Part shown: in pieces, positions 49,798 through 59,750 of the stretch
How positions within the stretch are numbered: the stretch's first letter is position 1
Layout of the letters: each line of letters starts with the position of its first letter
NCBI RefSeq assembly: GCF_014647195.1
Contig: NZ_BMOS01000011.1
Span: 64,858 to 128,857, forward strand
Length of the DNA stretch: 64,000 nt
Direction: 5' to 3'
Source: Oceanobacillus indicireducens
GTDB lineage: Bacteria > Bacillota > Bacilli > Bacillales > Amphibacillaceae
The notes under the pieces: generated by a model
What the model saw: only the letters and a program-made list of their open reading frames with translations
What the model was told of the DNA's origin: nothing
Databases searched by the model: none
Translations under genes and position numbers: made by a program

Positions 49798-51258
49798 GTG
49801 GCACAAACAGCAGTAGAAGTATTAAAAAACTATATTGGTGGTAAATGGGTGGAAGCAAATACAGATAAGTCGGAGCCGGTTTACAACCCGGCGACTGGAG
49901 AAGTTATCGCGCATGTGCCGATTTCATCCATTGAAGATGTGGAACATGCAGTAGAAACGGCAAACGAAGCATTCCAGGAGTGGAAGGAGTTAGCGGTACC
50001 ACGCCGTGCACGGATTCTATTTAAATATCAGCAGTTATTAGTAGATAATTGGGATGAGCTTGCCCGCCTCATCACGATTGAAAATGGGAAAAACTTCGCG
50101 GAAGCTCAAGGTGAAGTTCAACGCGGCATTGAAAATATCGAGTTTGCAGCAGGTGCACCTTCACTTATGATGGGTGACTCGCTTCCATCGATTGCAACAG
50201 GGCTTGAATCAGGGGTGTATCGTTACCCAATCGGCGTAATCGGCGGAATCACACCATTCAACTTCCCGATGATGGTTCCTGCCTGGATGTTCCCAATGGC
50301 AATCGCTACTGGAAATACATTCGTATTGAAGCCGTCTGAACGGACACCACTACTTGCGAACCGTTTAGCAGAGCTTTTAGAAGAAGCAGGTTTGCCGGCA
50401 GGGGTATTCAATATTGTCCACGGTGCCCATGATGTTGTAAATGGTTTAATTGACCATGAAAAAGTAGCAGCAATTTCGTTCGTCGGTTCCCAGCCGGTAG
50501 CAGAGTATGTTTATAAGCGGGGAACGGATAAGCTGAAGCGTGTTCAAGCGTTGGCTGGTGCGAAAAACCACTCGATTGTATTAGGTGATGCGAACTTGGA
50601 GAACGCAGCGACACAAATTCTAAATGCAGCATTTGGTTCAGCTGGAGAGCGCTGCATGGCAGCATCTGTCGTCGCGGTAGAGGAATCAGTGGCAGATGAG
50701 TTTATCGCTTTATTAAAGCAAAAAGCGGATGACGTTCAAATCGGCAACGGTTTAGACGAAGGAATTTTCCTCGGACCGGTTATCCGTGAACAGCATAAAG
50801 AACGTACGTTAAGTTATATTGAAAAAGGTGAGAAAGAAGGAGCAAAACTTGTCCGTGATGGACGTAAAGACGAAGCGGTGAAAGAAGCAGGCTACTTTGT
50901 CGGCCCAACGATTTTTGACAATGTCACGCCGAACATGAAAATCTGGCAAGATGAAATTTTCGCACCCGTCCTTTCAATCTCTCGCGTGAAAGATTTAGAT
51001 GAAGCAGTGGAGCTTTCCAACAAGTCCCGCTTTGCAAACGGTGCATGTATCTTCACGAAAGATGGTGGAAGCGTGCGCCAGTTTAGAGAAACAATTGATG
51101 CAGGTATGTTAGGAGTGAATATCGGAGTTCCAGCCCCAATGGCATTCTTCCCGTTCTCCGGCTGGAAGGATTCCTTCTACGGTGACTTGCATGCGAATGG
51201 AAAAGATGGACTCAACTTCTATACGCGTAAGAAGGTTATTACGACGAGATGGGTGTAA
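49798..51258 (+). CDS. mmsA: CoA-acylating methylmalonate/malonate-semialdehyde dehydrogenase
   Basis: Converts methylmalonate or malonate semialdehyde with CoA and NAD to propionyl- or acetyl-CoA. 486 aa. [18 protein letters not shown] (NAD site), nucleophile Cys in [12 protein letters not shown], and the [16 protein letters not shown] block specific to MmsA/IolA. GTG start with AAGGAGG upstream. The 81-bp gap to the aminotransferase has no terminator, so the two form an operon. Without inositol genes nearby, a beta-alanine role is more likely than inositol degradation. Confidence 0.93.
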   Translation: MAQTAVEVLKNYIGGKWVEANTDKSEPVYNPATGEVIAHVPISSIEDVEHAVETANEAFQEWKELAVPRRARILFKYQQLLVDNWDELARLITIENGKNFAEAQGEVQRGIENIEFAAGAPSLMMGDSLPSIATGLESGVYRYPIGVIGGITPFNFPMMVPAWMFPMAIATGNTFVLKPSERTPLLANRLAELLEEAGLPAGVFNIVHGAHDVVNGLIDHEKVAAISFVGSQPVAEYVYKRGTDKLKRVQALAGAKNHSIVLGDANLENAATQILNAAFGSAGERCMAASVVAVEESVADEFIALLKQKADDVQIGNGLDEGIFLGPVIREQHKERTLSYIEKGEKEGAKLVRDGRKDEAVKEAGYFVGPTIFDNVTPNMKIWQDEIFAPVLSISRVKDLDEAVELSNKSRFANGACIFTKDGGSVRQFRETIDAGMLGVNIGVPAPMAFFPFSGWKDSFYGDLHANGKDGLNFYTRKKVITTRWV

Positions 51259-51278
51259 AATGAATCATTGTTTGAATG

Positions 51279-51310
51279 AAAAGCGCAGGATTATTTCTTG
51301 CGCTTTTTTC
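51279..51310 (+). terminator. Terminator after mmsA
   Basis: Perfect stem AAAAGCGCA / TGCGCTTTT with an 11-nt loop and T run. Confidence 0.85.
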
Positions 51311-51386
51311 CTGTTTCGAGCGTTATTTAAGCCGAATGATGATAAAATAAAGGGATAGGCTACGAATAGTTGAAAGGAGAATGTAA

Positions 51387-51749
51387 ATGGCTAAACACCG
51401 TATATATACGATGAGCTTTTCAAGTGTATATCCCCACTATATAACGAAAGCAGAGAAAAAAGATCGCACAAAGGAAGAGGTCGATGAAATCATTCGCTGG
51501 CTGACAGGCTATAGCCAAGACGAACTAGAAGCACATCTCGAAAAACAAACGGACTTTGAAACATTCTTTGCGGAAGCTCCGAAATTGAATCCTTCGCGTT
51601 CTTTGATTAAAGGTGTCATCTGCGGCGTTCGAGTAGAAGAAATTGAGGAACCATTGATGCAGGAAATTCGCTATATGGATAAACTGATTGATGAATTGGC
51701 GAAAGGGAAAAAGATGGAGAAGATTTTACTGACACCAGCCCCGCTCTAA
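51387..51749 (+). CDS. DUF2200 family protein
   Basis: 120 aa, soluble. [22 protein letters not shown], the WLTGY motif and [15 protein letters not shown] are the conserved parts of DUF2200, a family of unknown function found in many Firmicutes and Proteobacteria. GAAAGGAG precedes ATG. Monocistronic, with its own terminator. Confidence 0.9.
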   Translation: MAKHRIYTMSFSSVYPHYITKAEKKDRTKEEVDEIIRWLTGYSQDELEAHLEKQTDFETFFAEAPKLNPSRSLIKGVICGVRVEEIEEPLMQEIRYMDKLIDELAKGKKMEKILLTPAPL

Positions 51750-51761
51750 CTGATTTTAAAT

Positions 51762-51802
51762 AAAACCCATACTCCCTTTATAAAAAAGGAAGTATGGGTT
51801 TA
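51762..51802 (+). terminator. Terminator after the DUF2200 gene
   Basis: Long stem AAACCCATACTCCCTT / AAGGAAGTATGGGTTT with one bulge and a T/A-rich tail. Confidence 0.85.
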
Positions 51803-51840
51803 TTATTTCGTAACCTTATCCAGTATTTCCAATTAGCGTA

Positions 51841-52095
51841 CCTTTAATCCCACGAACGAACTGAGATCCTCTTCGTTCGTTTGATTAGACAGCCTTTAAT
51901 CCCACCAACGATCTGGAATCAGCTTCATTCGTTTGATTAGACAGCCTCTAATCCCACGAACAATCTGGAATCAGCTTCATTCGTTTGATTAGACAGCCTC
52001 TAATCCCACGAACAATCTGGAATCAGCTTCCTTCGTTTGATTAGGCCTCTAATCCCGCGAACAAATAGAAATCAACTCCCTTCGTTCGATTAGAA
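51841..52095. repeat. Five-unit tandem array of 52-bp palindromic repeats
   Basis: Units begin at 51841, 51893, 51945, 51997 and 52046 (spacing 52, 52, 52 and 49), each starting CCTYTAATCCCRCGAAC. Every unit is an imperfect palindrome: TAATC..CACGAACGA pairs with TCGTTCGT..GATTA across a short loop. Units 3 and 4 are almost identical; the first and last are most diverged. There are no unique spacers, so it is not a CRISPR. It lies between two converging transcription units. Confidence 0.9.
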
Positions 52096-52218
52096 CTCCT
52101 CCATCACCTCGAACAAAGTCTTGAGATCGTATCCATACCTATAATTAATGAATTATTGGTTTCACTAATTATACCGGAGGGTGGCTTACTGTTTCAGACT
52201 GCGAAAGTTGTATGAATT

Positions 52219-52253
52219 AAAAAAGGTACTGCATATCCGAAGATGCAGTACCC
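52219..52253 (-). terminator. Terminator of the mannitol-ptsI operon
   Basis: Perfect 10-bp stem GGTACTGCAT / ATGCAGTACC; on the minus strand it is followed by TTTTTT. It lies just past the ptsI stop. Confidence 0.92.
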
Positions 52254-52271
52254 ATATTTCATGTAAGTGTT

Positions 52272-53993
52272 TTAAGCCTTGTTCACCAATTGATCAATAA
52301 ACTCAACAACCTCATCCGTCGTACTCATCGCCAACAATTCTTCCTTATGGGAAGCAATCTGTTCTTTTGAGAGCTTGCTTAATTGTGTCCGGGCAGGGAG
52401 GATGGATGTTGCACTCATGCTGAATTCATCTAGTCCAAGTCCTAACAGAATCGGAATAGCAATCGGGTCTCCAGCCATTTCACCGCACATGCCGGCCCAT
52501 TTCCCTTCTTTGTGAGCTGCTTCAATCACATTATTGACTAAGTTCAAGATTGCCGGATGGTACGGTTGATAGAGATAAGAAACCTGTTCATTCATCCGGT
52601 CAGCAGCCATTGTATATTGGATAAGGTCATTCGTTCCAATACTGAAGAAGTCGACTTCTTTGGCAAATTGTGCAGCAGTTACAGCCGTAGATGGAATTTC
52701 GACCATAATTCCGACTTCGATATTCTCGGCAACTTTAATACCTTCAGCTGCTAAATTTTCCTTTTCATCGAGTAGGATTCCTTTTGCCCGACGGAATTCT
52801 TCCAGTGTTGCAATCATCGGGAACATGATTTTTAAGTTCCCAAAGGCACTTGCCCGGAGGAGGGCACGTAACTGCGGGCGGAAAACATCTTCATTTTCCA
52901 GGCAGAAACGAATCGCACGGAAGCCTAGGAATGGGTTTAATTCTTTCGGCAAATCCATGTAGTCCAGCTCTTTATCGCCCCCGATATCTAGCGTACGGAC
53001 GACAACTGGTTTGTCACCCATCTGTTCAAGCACGGATTTATATGCTTCGAATTGTTCTTCTTCAGATGGCAGTTCACTTTTACCCATGTATAGGAATTCA
53101 GTCCGGTAAAGGCCGACACCTTCTGCTCCGTTATGAAGTGCACCTGCTACGTCATCTGGAGTGCCAATATTCGCTGCAAGTTCGACTTGAGCACCGTCTT
53201 TTGTAATAGTAGGCTCGTCTTTTAATTTAGCCCACTCTTCACGTTGTTTCGCGTAAGCCTCTTGTTTTTCTCTATATGTTGCCAGTTCCTCATCGGTTGG
53301 ATGGACGATGACGTTACCTTCTAGTCCATCAATAATGATGAGATCATTTTGTGAAACGGATTCGGTGATATTTTTCGTTCCGACAACGGCAGGTATTTCG
53401 AGTGATCTCGCCATAATGGCAGAATGTGAAGTCCGGCCACCTATGTCTGTTGCGAATCCTTGAACAAACTCGCGATTCAATTGCGCAGTGTCGGACGGTG
53501 TTAAGTCCTCGGCGATAATGACGACCTCTTCGTCAATCAATGCAGGGTTCGGGAAGGTGACACCAAGTATATGTGCCATGACCCGTTTCGTAACATCCTT
53601 AATATCTGCGGCACGTTCCCGCATATATTCGTTGTCCATGTTTTCGAACATATCGATGAACATCGTGGATACTTCTTCTACAGCAGTTGCTGCAATAACC
53701 TTATCCGTTTCGATTTTTTCTTTCATTGGATTAATTAATTCCGGGTCATTTAAAATTAAGAGATGAGCAGAGAAAATCGCAGCATGATCCTCGCCAAGCT
53801 TATTTTCCGTATGCTCTTTGATTTTCTCGAGTTCTGTTCTAGAAACTTCCAATGCTTGTTCTAGCCGACTTATCTCTTCCTCCGTATTTTCGGTCGTTAC
53901 TTTTTCAAAGGATAAGTCTGGTGTTACGAGTTGATATGCTTTAGCAATCGCTATACCAGGTGATGCTGCAATTCCATTTAATTGTATGTTCAT
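52272..53993 (-). CDS. ptsI: PTS enzyme I (phosphoenolpyruvate-protein phosphotransferase)
   Basis: First enzyme of the sugar phosphotransferase system: takes phosphate from PEP to HPr. 573 aa, the standard length. The phosphorylated His190 is in [13 protein letters not shown]; the PEP-binding barrel has [14 protein letters not shown] and the catalytic Cys region [12 protein letters not shown]. It is the last gene of the mannitol operon, 39 bp after mtlD, with only a modest ribosome site (AGGGGTTGG). In B. subtilis ptsI follows ptsH; no ptsH is present here. It may be the only EI or a second one; the window cannot tell. Confidence 0.95.
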   Translation of the reverse strand: MNIQLNGIAASPGIAIAKAYQLVTPDLSFEKVTTENTEEEISRLEQALEVSRTELEKIKEHTENKLGEDHAAIFSAHLLILNDPELINPMKEKIETDKVIAATAVEEVSTMFIDMFENMDNEYMRERAADIKDVTKRVMAHILGVTFPNPALIDEEVVIIAEDLTPSDTAQLNREFVQGFATDIGGRTSHSAIMARSLEIPAVVGTKNITESVSQNDLIIIDGLEGNVIVHPTDEELATYREKQEAYAKQREEWAKLKDEPTITKDGAQVELAANIGTPDDVAGALHNGAEGVGLYRTEFLYMGKSELPSEEEQFEAYKSVLEQMGDKPVVVRTLDIGGDKELDYMDLPKELNPFLGFRAIRFCLENEDVFRPQLRALLRASAFGNLKIMFPMIATLEEFRRAKGILLDEKENLAAEGIKVAENIEVGIMVEIPSTAVTAAQFAKEVDFFSIGTNDLIQYTMAADRMNEQVSYLYQPYHPAILNLVNNVIEAAHKEGKWAGMCGEMAGDPIAIPILLGLGLDEFSMSATSILPARTQLSKLSKEQIASHKEELLAMSTTDEVVEFIDQLVNKA

Positions 53994-54032
53994 TTTACCA
54001 ACCCCTGAATAAATTATCGTAATTTCTTATAT

Positions 54033-55184
54033 TTAGTCTCCTCTTTCATTATACGCGTTTAAAATAACTTTAAGCAAGGGATGTCCCGCTTCCAATCCGG
54101 AAACTTCTTTTAGTGCTTCTTGGACACCCTGATCTGCAATCATCTTTTGTAACTTTACTGCTTCATTATCTTGTTCATTGGTAAATTTGAGAGCTGCTGC
54201 GATTGTTTTTGCGAGATAGGTTGGTTCTTTCCCAGTTACGTCCATATACATGGATGCCGGGCGAATAAGTCGTTCTCTCGCGCCTAGCTTACGGATTGGA
54301 CCTCTTGCTACTCTTGTGATTTCATCTGAAATATATGGATTCATAAAGCGGCCGATAATTTTTTCAGTATAAGCTTGATGTTCTTCCCGGTTAAAGTCGT
54401 ATGTTCGAATTAATGCTTCGCCTGACTCATGCAATGCGCCTTTAATGATTTCTTGTACCTTTTCGTCATTAATTGCTTCTGTAATGGTTTGATATCCCAT
54501 TTGATGACCGACATAAGCGACGGCTGCGTGACCAGAATTTACCGTGAATAGCTTACGTTCGATATAAGGGGTGAGATCATCCACGAAAGTGATCCCATTA
54601 ACATCTGGCTTGGTACCTTTGATTGCAGGTTCTTCAACAACCCATTCATAGTAAGGTTCTACAGAAACTTGGAGTAAATTGTCATGTTTCTGGTTCGGTA
54701 CAATTCGGTCCACCGCTGCATCTGGGAAGCCGAACAAGTTATCAATTGTTGTCTTTTCTTCTTGTGTCAGGTGTTCGTAAACTTTCTCCTTTAAAAAGGA
54801 AGTGCCACCGACCATGTTTTCACAGGCGATAATATTCAGCGGTTGATTAGTTGTTTTAGCTCGTTCTTTCAAACCCTTAGCGATGAGCCCAGCAATGATT
54901 GGCAATACATTTGGCCCGACAGCAGTTGTAATCATATCCGCATGGACAATCGCCTGGATGACTTTACCCGGGTCTTGGATACTGTTAATTCCGGAAATAT
55001 TTTTAACGGTTAAGGATTCGCTTTCCTCTGTTGCTAGTACGACGGTGTATTGTTTTTTCTCATTGATTTCTTTAATCACTGCTTCATTCACATCAACAAA
55101 TGTTGTATGATATCCCGCTTGATGGAGTAATAAACCAATAAAACCACGTCCAATATTGCCTGCACCAAAATGTACTGCTTCCAT
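54033..55184 (-). CDS. mtlD: Mannitol-1-phosphate 5-dehydrogenase
   Basis: Oxidises mannitol-1-phosphate to fructose-6-phosphate with NAD. 383 aa, usual length. N-terminal dinucleotide site HFGAGNIGRGFIGLLL; NSGHAAVAYVGHQMGY and the following region hold the catalytic Lys/His of the polyol dehydrogenase family. Its ATG is adjacent to the mtlF stop (TAA-ATG), with GAGGTG as ribosome site inside mtlF, so translation is coupled. Confidence 0.97.
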   Translation of the reverse strand: MEAVHFGAGNIGRGFIGLLLHQAGYHTTFVDVNEAVIKEINEKKQYTVVLATEESESLTVKNISGINSIQDPGKVIQAIVHADMITTAVGPNVLPIIAGLIAKGLKERAKTTNQPLNIIACENMVGGTSFLKEKVYEHLTQEEKTTIDNLFGFPDAAVDRIVPNQKHDNLLQVSVEPYYEWVVEEPAIKGTKPDVNGITFVDDLTPYIERKLFTVNSGHAAVAYVGHQMGYQTITEAINDEKVQEIIKGALHESGEALIRTYDFNREEHQAYTEKIIGRFMNPYISDEITRVARGPIRKLGARERLIRPASMYMDVTGKEPTYLAKTIAAALKFTNEQDNEAVKLQKMIADQGVQEALKEVSGLEAGHPLLKVILNAYNERGD

Positions 55185-55622
55185 TTAGTTCACCTCCTCA
55201 AAGATACGAATGATTTCTTCTTCTGACGCTGCGTCAAGAATCGATTGGATATTGTCTTCATCGGAAAGCACGATTGCGATATTGGAGAGAATATCTAAGT
55301 GCTCGTCTCCTTTACCAGCAATACCGATTAAGATTTTCACCGTGTTGCCATCTCCATACTCTACACCTTCCGGGACGGTAACGACAGATAAGCCCGATTC
55401 ATTCACTAATGACTTCGCATCTTCTGTACCATGTGGAATAGCGACGAAGTTCCCCATAAAGGTCGATGTTAATTCTTCCCGTTCAAACATTTTATCAATA
55501 TAGGAAGGTTCGACATAGCCATTATTTACTAAAATTTGACCTGCGTAGCGAATCGCTTCTTCCTGATTTTTTAATGAAACATTCAACTTAATATTTTCTT
55601 TTGCTAATACTTCTTTTGCCAT
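55185..55622 (-). CDS. mtlF: Mannitol PTS EIIA component
   Basis: 145 aa. Accepts phosphate from HPr on His64 (GNFVAIPHGTEDAKS) and passes it to EIIB of MtlA. The start is put at ATG 55622 (MAKEVLAKENI), which matches the family, with AAGGAG 11 bases upstream; GTG codons 12 bases further up are in frame but lie at the ribosome site. It lies between mtlR and mtlD. Confidence 0.95.
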   Translation of the reverse strand: MAKEVLAKENIKLNVSLKNQEEAIRYAGQILVNNGYVEPSYIDKMFEREELTSTFMGNFVAIPHGTEDAKSLVNESGLSVVTVPEGVEYGDGNTVKILIGIAGKGDEHLDILSNIAIVLSDEDNIQSILDAASEEEIIRIFEEVN

Positions 55623-55671
55623 GGTAAACACCACTCCTTACATAGAGATTGTTCAAAAAGCTCATTAAAAA

Positions 55672-57726
55672 CTATAGTAACCTTTTATCCTTTAAAAACG
55701 TTTGAAAACGCTCGGCTAAGTAGAATTTGATTGCCGTTTCATCAGCAGATTCAAATAAACGAACTGCTTCGTCTTCCTGGATGAGCAAGCTGCTTAAATA
55801 ACTTAGTGTTTCTAAACTTTCTTGCTGAATATCTTTGGGGGCAAGCATGACTAGGATATGTTTCACTTCCATCTCTTTTCCGTCCATTCCCCTCATTGGT
55901 CGCGGATTTTCTAACACATAAATTGAAAAATGGATGGAAGGCACGTCTCTAGAACGTGTATGGAAAAGTGCCAAGTTCGTATCTGGTATCCCGAGCCCGC
56001 CAACTTGCTCCCTTTCCATTAGTTTAGTAAAAACCGTTTCGCTGTTCTTTATTCTTTTCCGCTTTTCCAAATCGATACAAATCGCTCGCAACGTTGATTC
56101 TGAGTGATTCCGTTCATCGACATAGAAGGAATGGAGCAGGTCAAGAATTGTTTCGGTATAAAGCTTGATGGCCTCTAACTGCAAAAGCGAATTCGGATTA
56201 CTTTTTTGCTTTTCATTATTTACAACGAGTCTCTGCTGGCGAATTGCTTTCTTAATCTGCTGGACTTCTGATTGATTTAACATTGGAGAAACGAGAATAT
56301 AATCGGTTTCCTCCAGCTCTTTTAAGGGAAGCGTTGAAATGATTAAATCGTATTGATCCAAGTCTTCCTCGTCTACATCGAACATCGATTTGTTTTCTAT
56401 TTGCTTAATTTCCGGCACTTGTTTCATTAATTGAGTTGCTAAGATTTTCGCCGTGCCAATCCCACTGGAGCAAATAACAAGAGCCTTTTGTCTTTCACCT
56501 TTCAGTAATGCAGCTGCAAAATGGAGGACGATAAATCCAATTTCATCATCCGGGAAATCTAAATCGGGAAAAATGACGCTCGTCGCTTCTCCAATTAAAT
56601 GAAACAAATCATCATAGTCATGTTTAATCTGCTCGATCATTGGATTCGTAATCTTCATCCGCTTATTAATCCGGTAAATGGCCGGTTTCAAATGGGTAAC
56701 TAAATCATTTAGTAATTGATTGTTTCCCATCATATCCACATGAATCTGTTTACTTACATAAGCAATTAACTGCTTAACCTGATAGGCAAATCCTGTGTTC
56801 TCTACTTCTAATAAAACATGTTGGTCTGAGCGAAGTTTCGCTCCCATTAAATGCATGGTAATATAACCGATCTCATCGTTGGGGATGCTGATCTCCAAGC
56901 TTGTTCCCAATTCGCTGATGATTTTTTCCGCTATCTTATATTCTTTTGTACCCTGTAACTGTTCGAAATATGCCTGGTCAAATTGAATCGTATCCCCTTT
57001 TTGCAGTCGTTCGATTGCGAGTGCAAGGTGGACAACTAAACCGACGCGTGCACTATCGGCTAATTCATAGGGGAGCTTTGTACTTGCTTGTTCCACCGTT
57101 TTTTCAATTACTCGTAATTTATCTGGATCGACGAGTCCCAATAAGCGGTTGGAAATGGTTGGCGTCTGTTTGTTTTGGATGTTTTCCTTTAGTAGGGAAA
57201 TGAAGGAGAAAGGGTCCACATATTTGGCAATTAAATGCGTAATTGCGGACCGCTTATTCGCTTCATCTCCTTCAATTTGCACGCCATATCCTCTGCGACG
57301 GGTAAGTGTTAAGTGAAAGTTCTCTAATTCCGCTTCCAATTGATCCAAGTCGTTACTGATTGTCGCAACGGTTACATCCAATTCGTGAGCAAGGGTGAAT
57401 AATTTCACCGGCTCATTCGCTTCAAGCAACATGGATAGAATCATTGCTTGTCTTTCTTCTTGGGTATAGTCATTCGGACTAATACTTGTAAGCAGCCGTT
57501 CTAATAATTGTTGATCTGCTTGTTCACCAACGATTTGAAGCCCGACACCAGCCTTTTTATCAAGCTCCATCCGGTGGTTTAAAAGGATTTTTTCAACACC
57601 TTTTAAATCCCGGTGAATCGTCCGTGGGCTGACGTCAAGGGCTTCAGCAAGATCTCCTACTGTCACTTGTACTTGCTTTTGAAGTAAGAAAAGAATGATT
57701 TTTCCTTCCCGCGCTGTAATACTCAA
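55672..57726 (-). CDS. mtlR: Mannitol operon activator MtlR
   Basis: 684 aa PTS-controlled activator. Domain order: HTH (KQVQVTVGDLAEALDVSPRTIHRDL, ~15-40), a second HTH-like region, PRD1 (~190-290) and PRD2 (~300-400) with their regulatory His, an EIIB-Gat-like domain with the phosphorylatable Cys in VICSSGIGTAK (~418), and an EIIA-Mtl-like domain (~530-680) with His in LALFHTRSRD. Phosphorylation by HPr and the mannitol EII sets activity in the known homologues. TTG start with GGGGGAG upstream, 16 bp after mtlA. Confidence 0.95.
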   Translation of the reverse strand: MSITAREGKIILFLLQKQVQVTVGDLAEALDVSPRTIHRDLKGVEKILLNHRMELDKKAGVGLQIVGEQADQQLLERLLTSISPNDYTQEERQAMILSMLLEANEPVKLFTLAHELDVTVATISNDLDQLEAELENFHLTLTRRRGYGVQIEGDEANKRSAITHLIAKYVDPFSFISLLKENIQNKQTPTISNRLLGLVDPDKLRVIEKTVEQASTKLPYELADSARVGLVVHLALAIERLQKGDTIQFDQAYFEQLQGTKEYKIAEKIISELGTSLEISIPNDEIGYITMHLMGAKLRSDQHVLLEVENTGFAYQVKQLIAYVSKQIHVDMMGNNQLLNDLVTHLKPAIYRINKRMKITNPMIEQIKHDYDDLFHLIGEATSVIFPDLDFPDDEIGFIVLHFAAALLKGERQKALVICSSGIGTAKILATQLMKQVPEIKQIENKSMFDVDEEDLDQYDLIISTLPLKELEETDYILVSPMLNQSEVQQIKKAIRQQRLVVNNEKQKSNPNSLLQLEAIKLYTETILDLLHSFYVDERNHSESTLRAICIDLEKRKRIKNSETVFTKLMEREQVGGLGIPDTNLALFHTRSRDVPSIHFSIYVLENPRPMRGMDGKEMEVKHILVMLAPKDIQQESLETLSYLSSLLIQEDEAVRLFESADETAIKFYLAERFQTFLKDKRLL

Positions 57727-57742
57727 GGCGAATTCTCCCCCA

Positions 57743-59530
57743 TTAATTATCTTTCAGGCGCTCTACCAGCTCGTCATATTTCGGGCTGCTCAAGAAATTA
57801 TCAACGGAAATATGTTCCGCCGTTGGAAGCTTATTCTTCGCACGATTCGTCAAATCCTTATGGGTGATGACAATATCTGCATCATCCGGGATGTCATTAA
57901 TCGCTTTATTCGTTACGAAAATATCGATATCTGCCTTCTTGAATTTATTTTTAAGTAACGAGGCACCCATCGCACTTGAACCCATACCAGCATCACAAGC
58001 GAAGATAATTTTATTTACTTCTTCTTTCTCATGTTCTGGTTCAGGTGCTGTTTCTTCTGTCCCTTGATCTGAGTCATCTGTTACTTCTCCTGTAAGCAAT
58101 CGATCTATGAGTTCATCGTATTTCGGACTGTTCAGGAAGTTATCGACAGAAATATGCTCAGCTGTTGGAACTTTTGCCTTTGCACGATCAGTCAAGTCTT
58201 TATGGGTGATAACTATATCCGCGTCATTTGGAATATCATTGATTGCTTTATTCGTTACGGAAATGTCGATATCCAATTTCTTGAATTTATTTTTCAGAAG
58301 GGATGCACCCATTGCGCTTGAGCCCATACCAGCATCACAGGCGAAAATAATTTTATCGATTTGTTCTGGTTTTTTCTTTTGGATGGTGACTGTTTTTATA
58401 ATGTCTTCATTTTCTTCTTCATCTTGGTTCAAAGCACCTGTAACAGAGCTTTTCTTCCCTTTCATTTCTTCCATTTTACCTGTTGCATCTGCCAAACTAT
58501 CCGTTTCGGTTTTGCTTGATTTTAAAATGATAGCAGAAATAACAAAGGTAACAGCAGCTGCCACTAGAACACCTAGGATTACACCAAGATAACTGTCTTG
58601 TGCCGTCATTGCAAGGACAGCGAAAATACTACCAGGTGATGAAGGTGCAACTAATCCTGCGCCAAACAGCTGGAACATGAACACACCGCTCACACCACCA
58701 GCGATTACTGCAAGAATTAGAATTGGTTTCATCAATACGTAAGGGAAATAAATTTCATGTATCCCACCGAAGAACTGAATGATTGCTGCCCCCGGTGCAG
58801 AACTCTTGGAAGCGCCTTTACCAAATATCATGAATGCGAGTAATATCCCGATACCCGGACCAGGGTTTGCTTCCAGTAAGAATAGAATTGATTTTCCAAC
58901 TTCACTCGCTTGATCTGCACCAATCGGACTTAATATCCCGTGGTTAATTGCATTATTTAAGAATAAAATTTTCGCAGGTTCAATAATGATGTTGGCAAGT
59001 GGTAATAACCCCGCATTAATAATCACTCCGACCCCTGCTGCAAGCATTGTGTTCAATCCTTCAACTACTGGTCCAATTGCATAGACAGCAACAATCGCAA
59101 GTAATGCTGCCAAAATCCCTGCAGAGAAGTTATTGTAAAGCATCTCAAACCCTTGACGAATCTTCGCCTGGAAGAGATCATCTATTTTCTTCATTAAATA
59201 GCCGGCAAGTGGTCCCATAACCATAGCACCGAGGAACATTGGAATATCCGCTCCGACGATAACTCCCATCGTAGCCGTAGCACCAACAATTCCACCACGT
59301 ATGTCATAGACCATCCGACCGCCTGTAAACCCTATCAATAATGGCAATAAGTAGTGCAGCATCGGGTCAACCATTGTTGCCAATTGTGCATTTGGCAACC
59401 AACCATCTTCAATAAATAAAGCCGTTATAATCCCCCAAGCAATAAATGCACCGATGTTCGGCATGATCATTCCGCTTAAATAACTACCGAACTGTTGCGC
59501 TTTTGCTCGAATGCCCTTCTGTTCAGCCAT
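57743..59530 (-). CDS. mtlA: Mannitol PTS EIICBB permease with two EIIB domains
   Basis: Imports and phosphorylates mannitol. 595 aa from ATG 59530 (AAAGGGAG eight bases upstream; a GTG nine bases earlier is in frame). Residues ~10-340 are the EIIC membrane domain, with GGIHEIYFPYVLMKP of the substrate site. Then, unlike the usual EIICB of ~470-510 aa, there are two EIIB domains: Cys398 and Cys512, each in IIFACDAGMGSSAMGASLL. The two are 77/88 identical and joined by a ~28-residue acidic linker. Both keep every motif residue. The operon's EIIA is separate (mtlF). Confidence 0.95.
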   Translation of the reverse strand: MAEQKGIRAKAQQFGSYLSGMIMPNIGAFIAWGIITALFIEDGWLPNAQLATMVDPMLHYLLPLLIGFTGGRMVYDIRGGIVGATATMGVIVGADIPMFLGAMVMGPLAGYLMKKIDDLFQAKIRQGFEMLYNNFSAGILAALLAIVAVYAIGPVVEGLNTMLAAGVGVIINAGLLPLANIIIEPAKILFLNNAINHGILSPIGADQASEVGKSILFLLEANPGPGIGILLAFMIFGKGASKSSAPGAAIIQFFGGIHEIYFPYVLMKPILILAVIAGGVSGVFMFQLFGAGLVAPSSPGSIFAVLAMTAQDSYLGVILGVLVAAAVTFVISAIILKSSKTETDSLADATGKMEEMKGKKSSVTGALNQDEEENEDIIKTVTIQKKKPEQIDKIIFACDAGMGSSAMGASLLKNKFKKLDIDISVTNKAINDIPNDADIVITHKDLTDRAKAKVPTAEHISVDNFLNSPKYDELIDRLLTGEVTDDSDQGTEETAPEPEHEKEEVNKIIFACDAGMGSSAMGASLLKNKFKKADIDIFVTNKAINDIPDDADIVITHKDLTNRAKNKLPTAEHISVDNFLSSPKYDELVERLKDN

Positions 59531-59703
59531 TTTACACACTCCCTTTAAAGTAATATCCTATACTTTTATTCTAGAGTAATACGCTCACACTACTCAATGG
59601 AATCTAAACATAACTTTGGCAAGGGACTTGTTGCCATCATTTGAATTGGTTGTCTCTGCTGTTACTATGCCCATTTTAAGTGATAAGATAAACTTGAGAA
59701 TAC

Positions 59704-59744
59704 AAAATAAGCACCCATGGCTTACAAAGCCAGGGTGCTTATTC
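59704..59744 (-). terminator. Terminator of nagB
   Basis: Stem AATAAGCACCC / GGGTGCTTATT with a partly paired loop; on the minus strand it ends in TTTTGTATT. Confidence 0.8.
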
Positions 59745-59750
59745 TCCTTC

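Noticed and set aside
51841-52095. CRISPR array
   Set aside because: The 52-bp units are contiguous with no unique spacers, and no cas genes are in the window.
58107-58592. 161-aa plus-strand frame inside mtlA
   Set aside because: Complement of the EIIB and linker region; a sister frame at 57864-58067 arises from the second EIIB copy, which explains their similarity.
59540-59620. cre-like TGTGAGCGTATTAC upstream of mtlA
   Set aside because: Four mismatches to the cre consensus; not enough to call, although CcpA control of mannitol genes would be reasonable.
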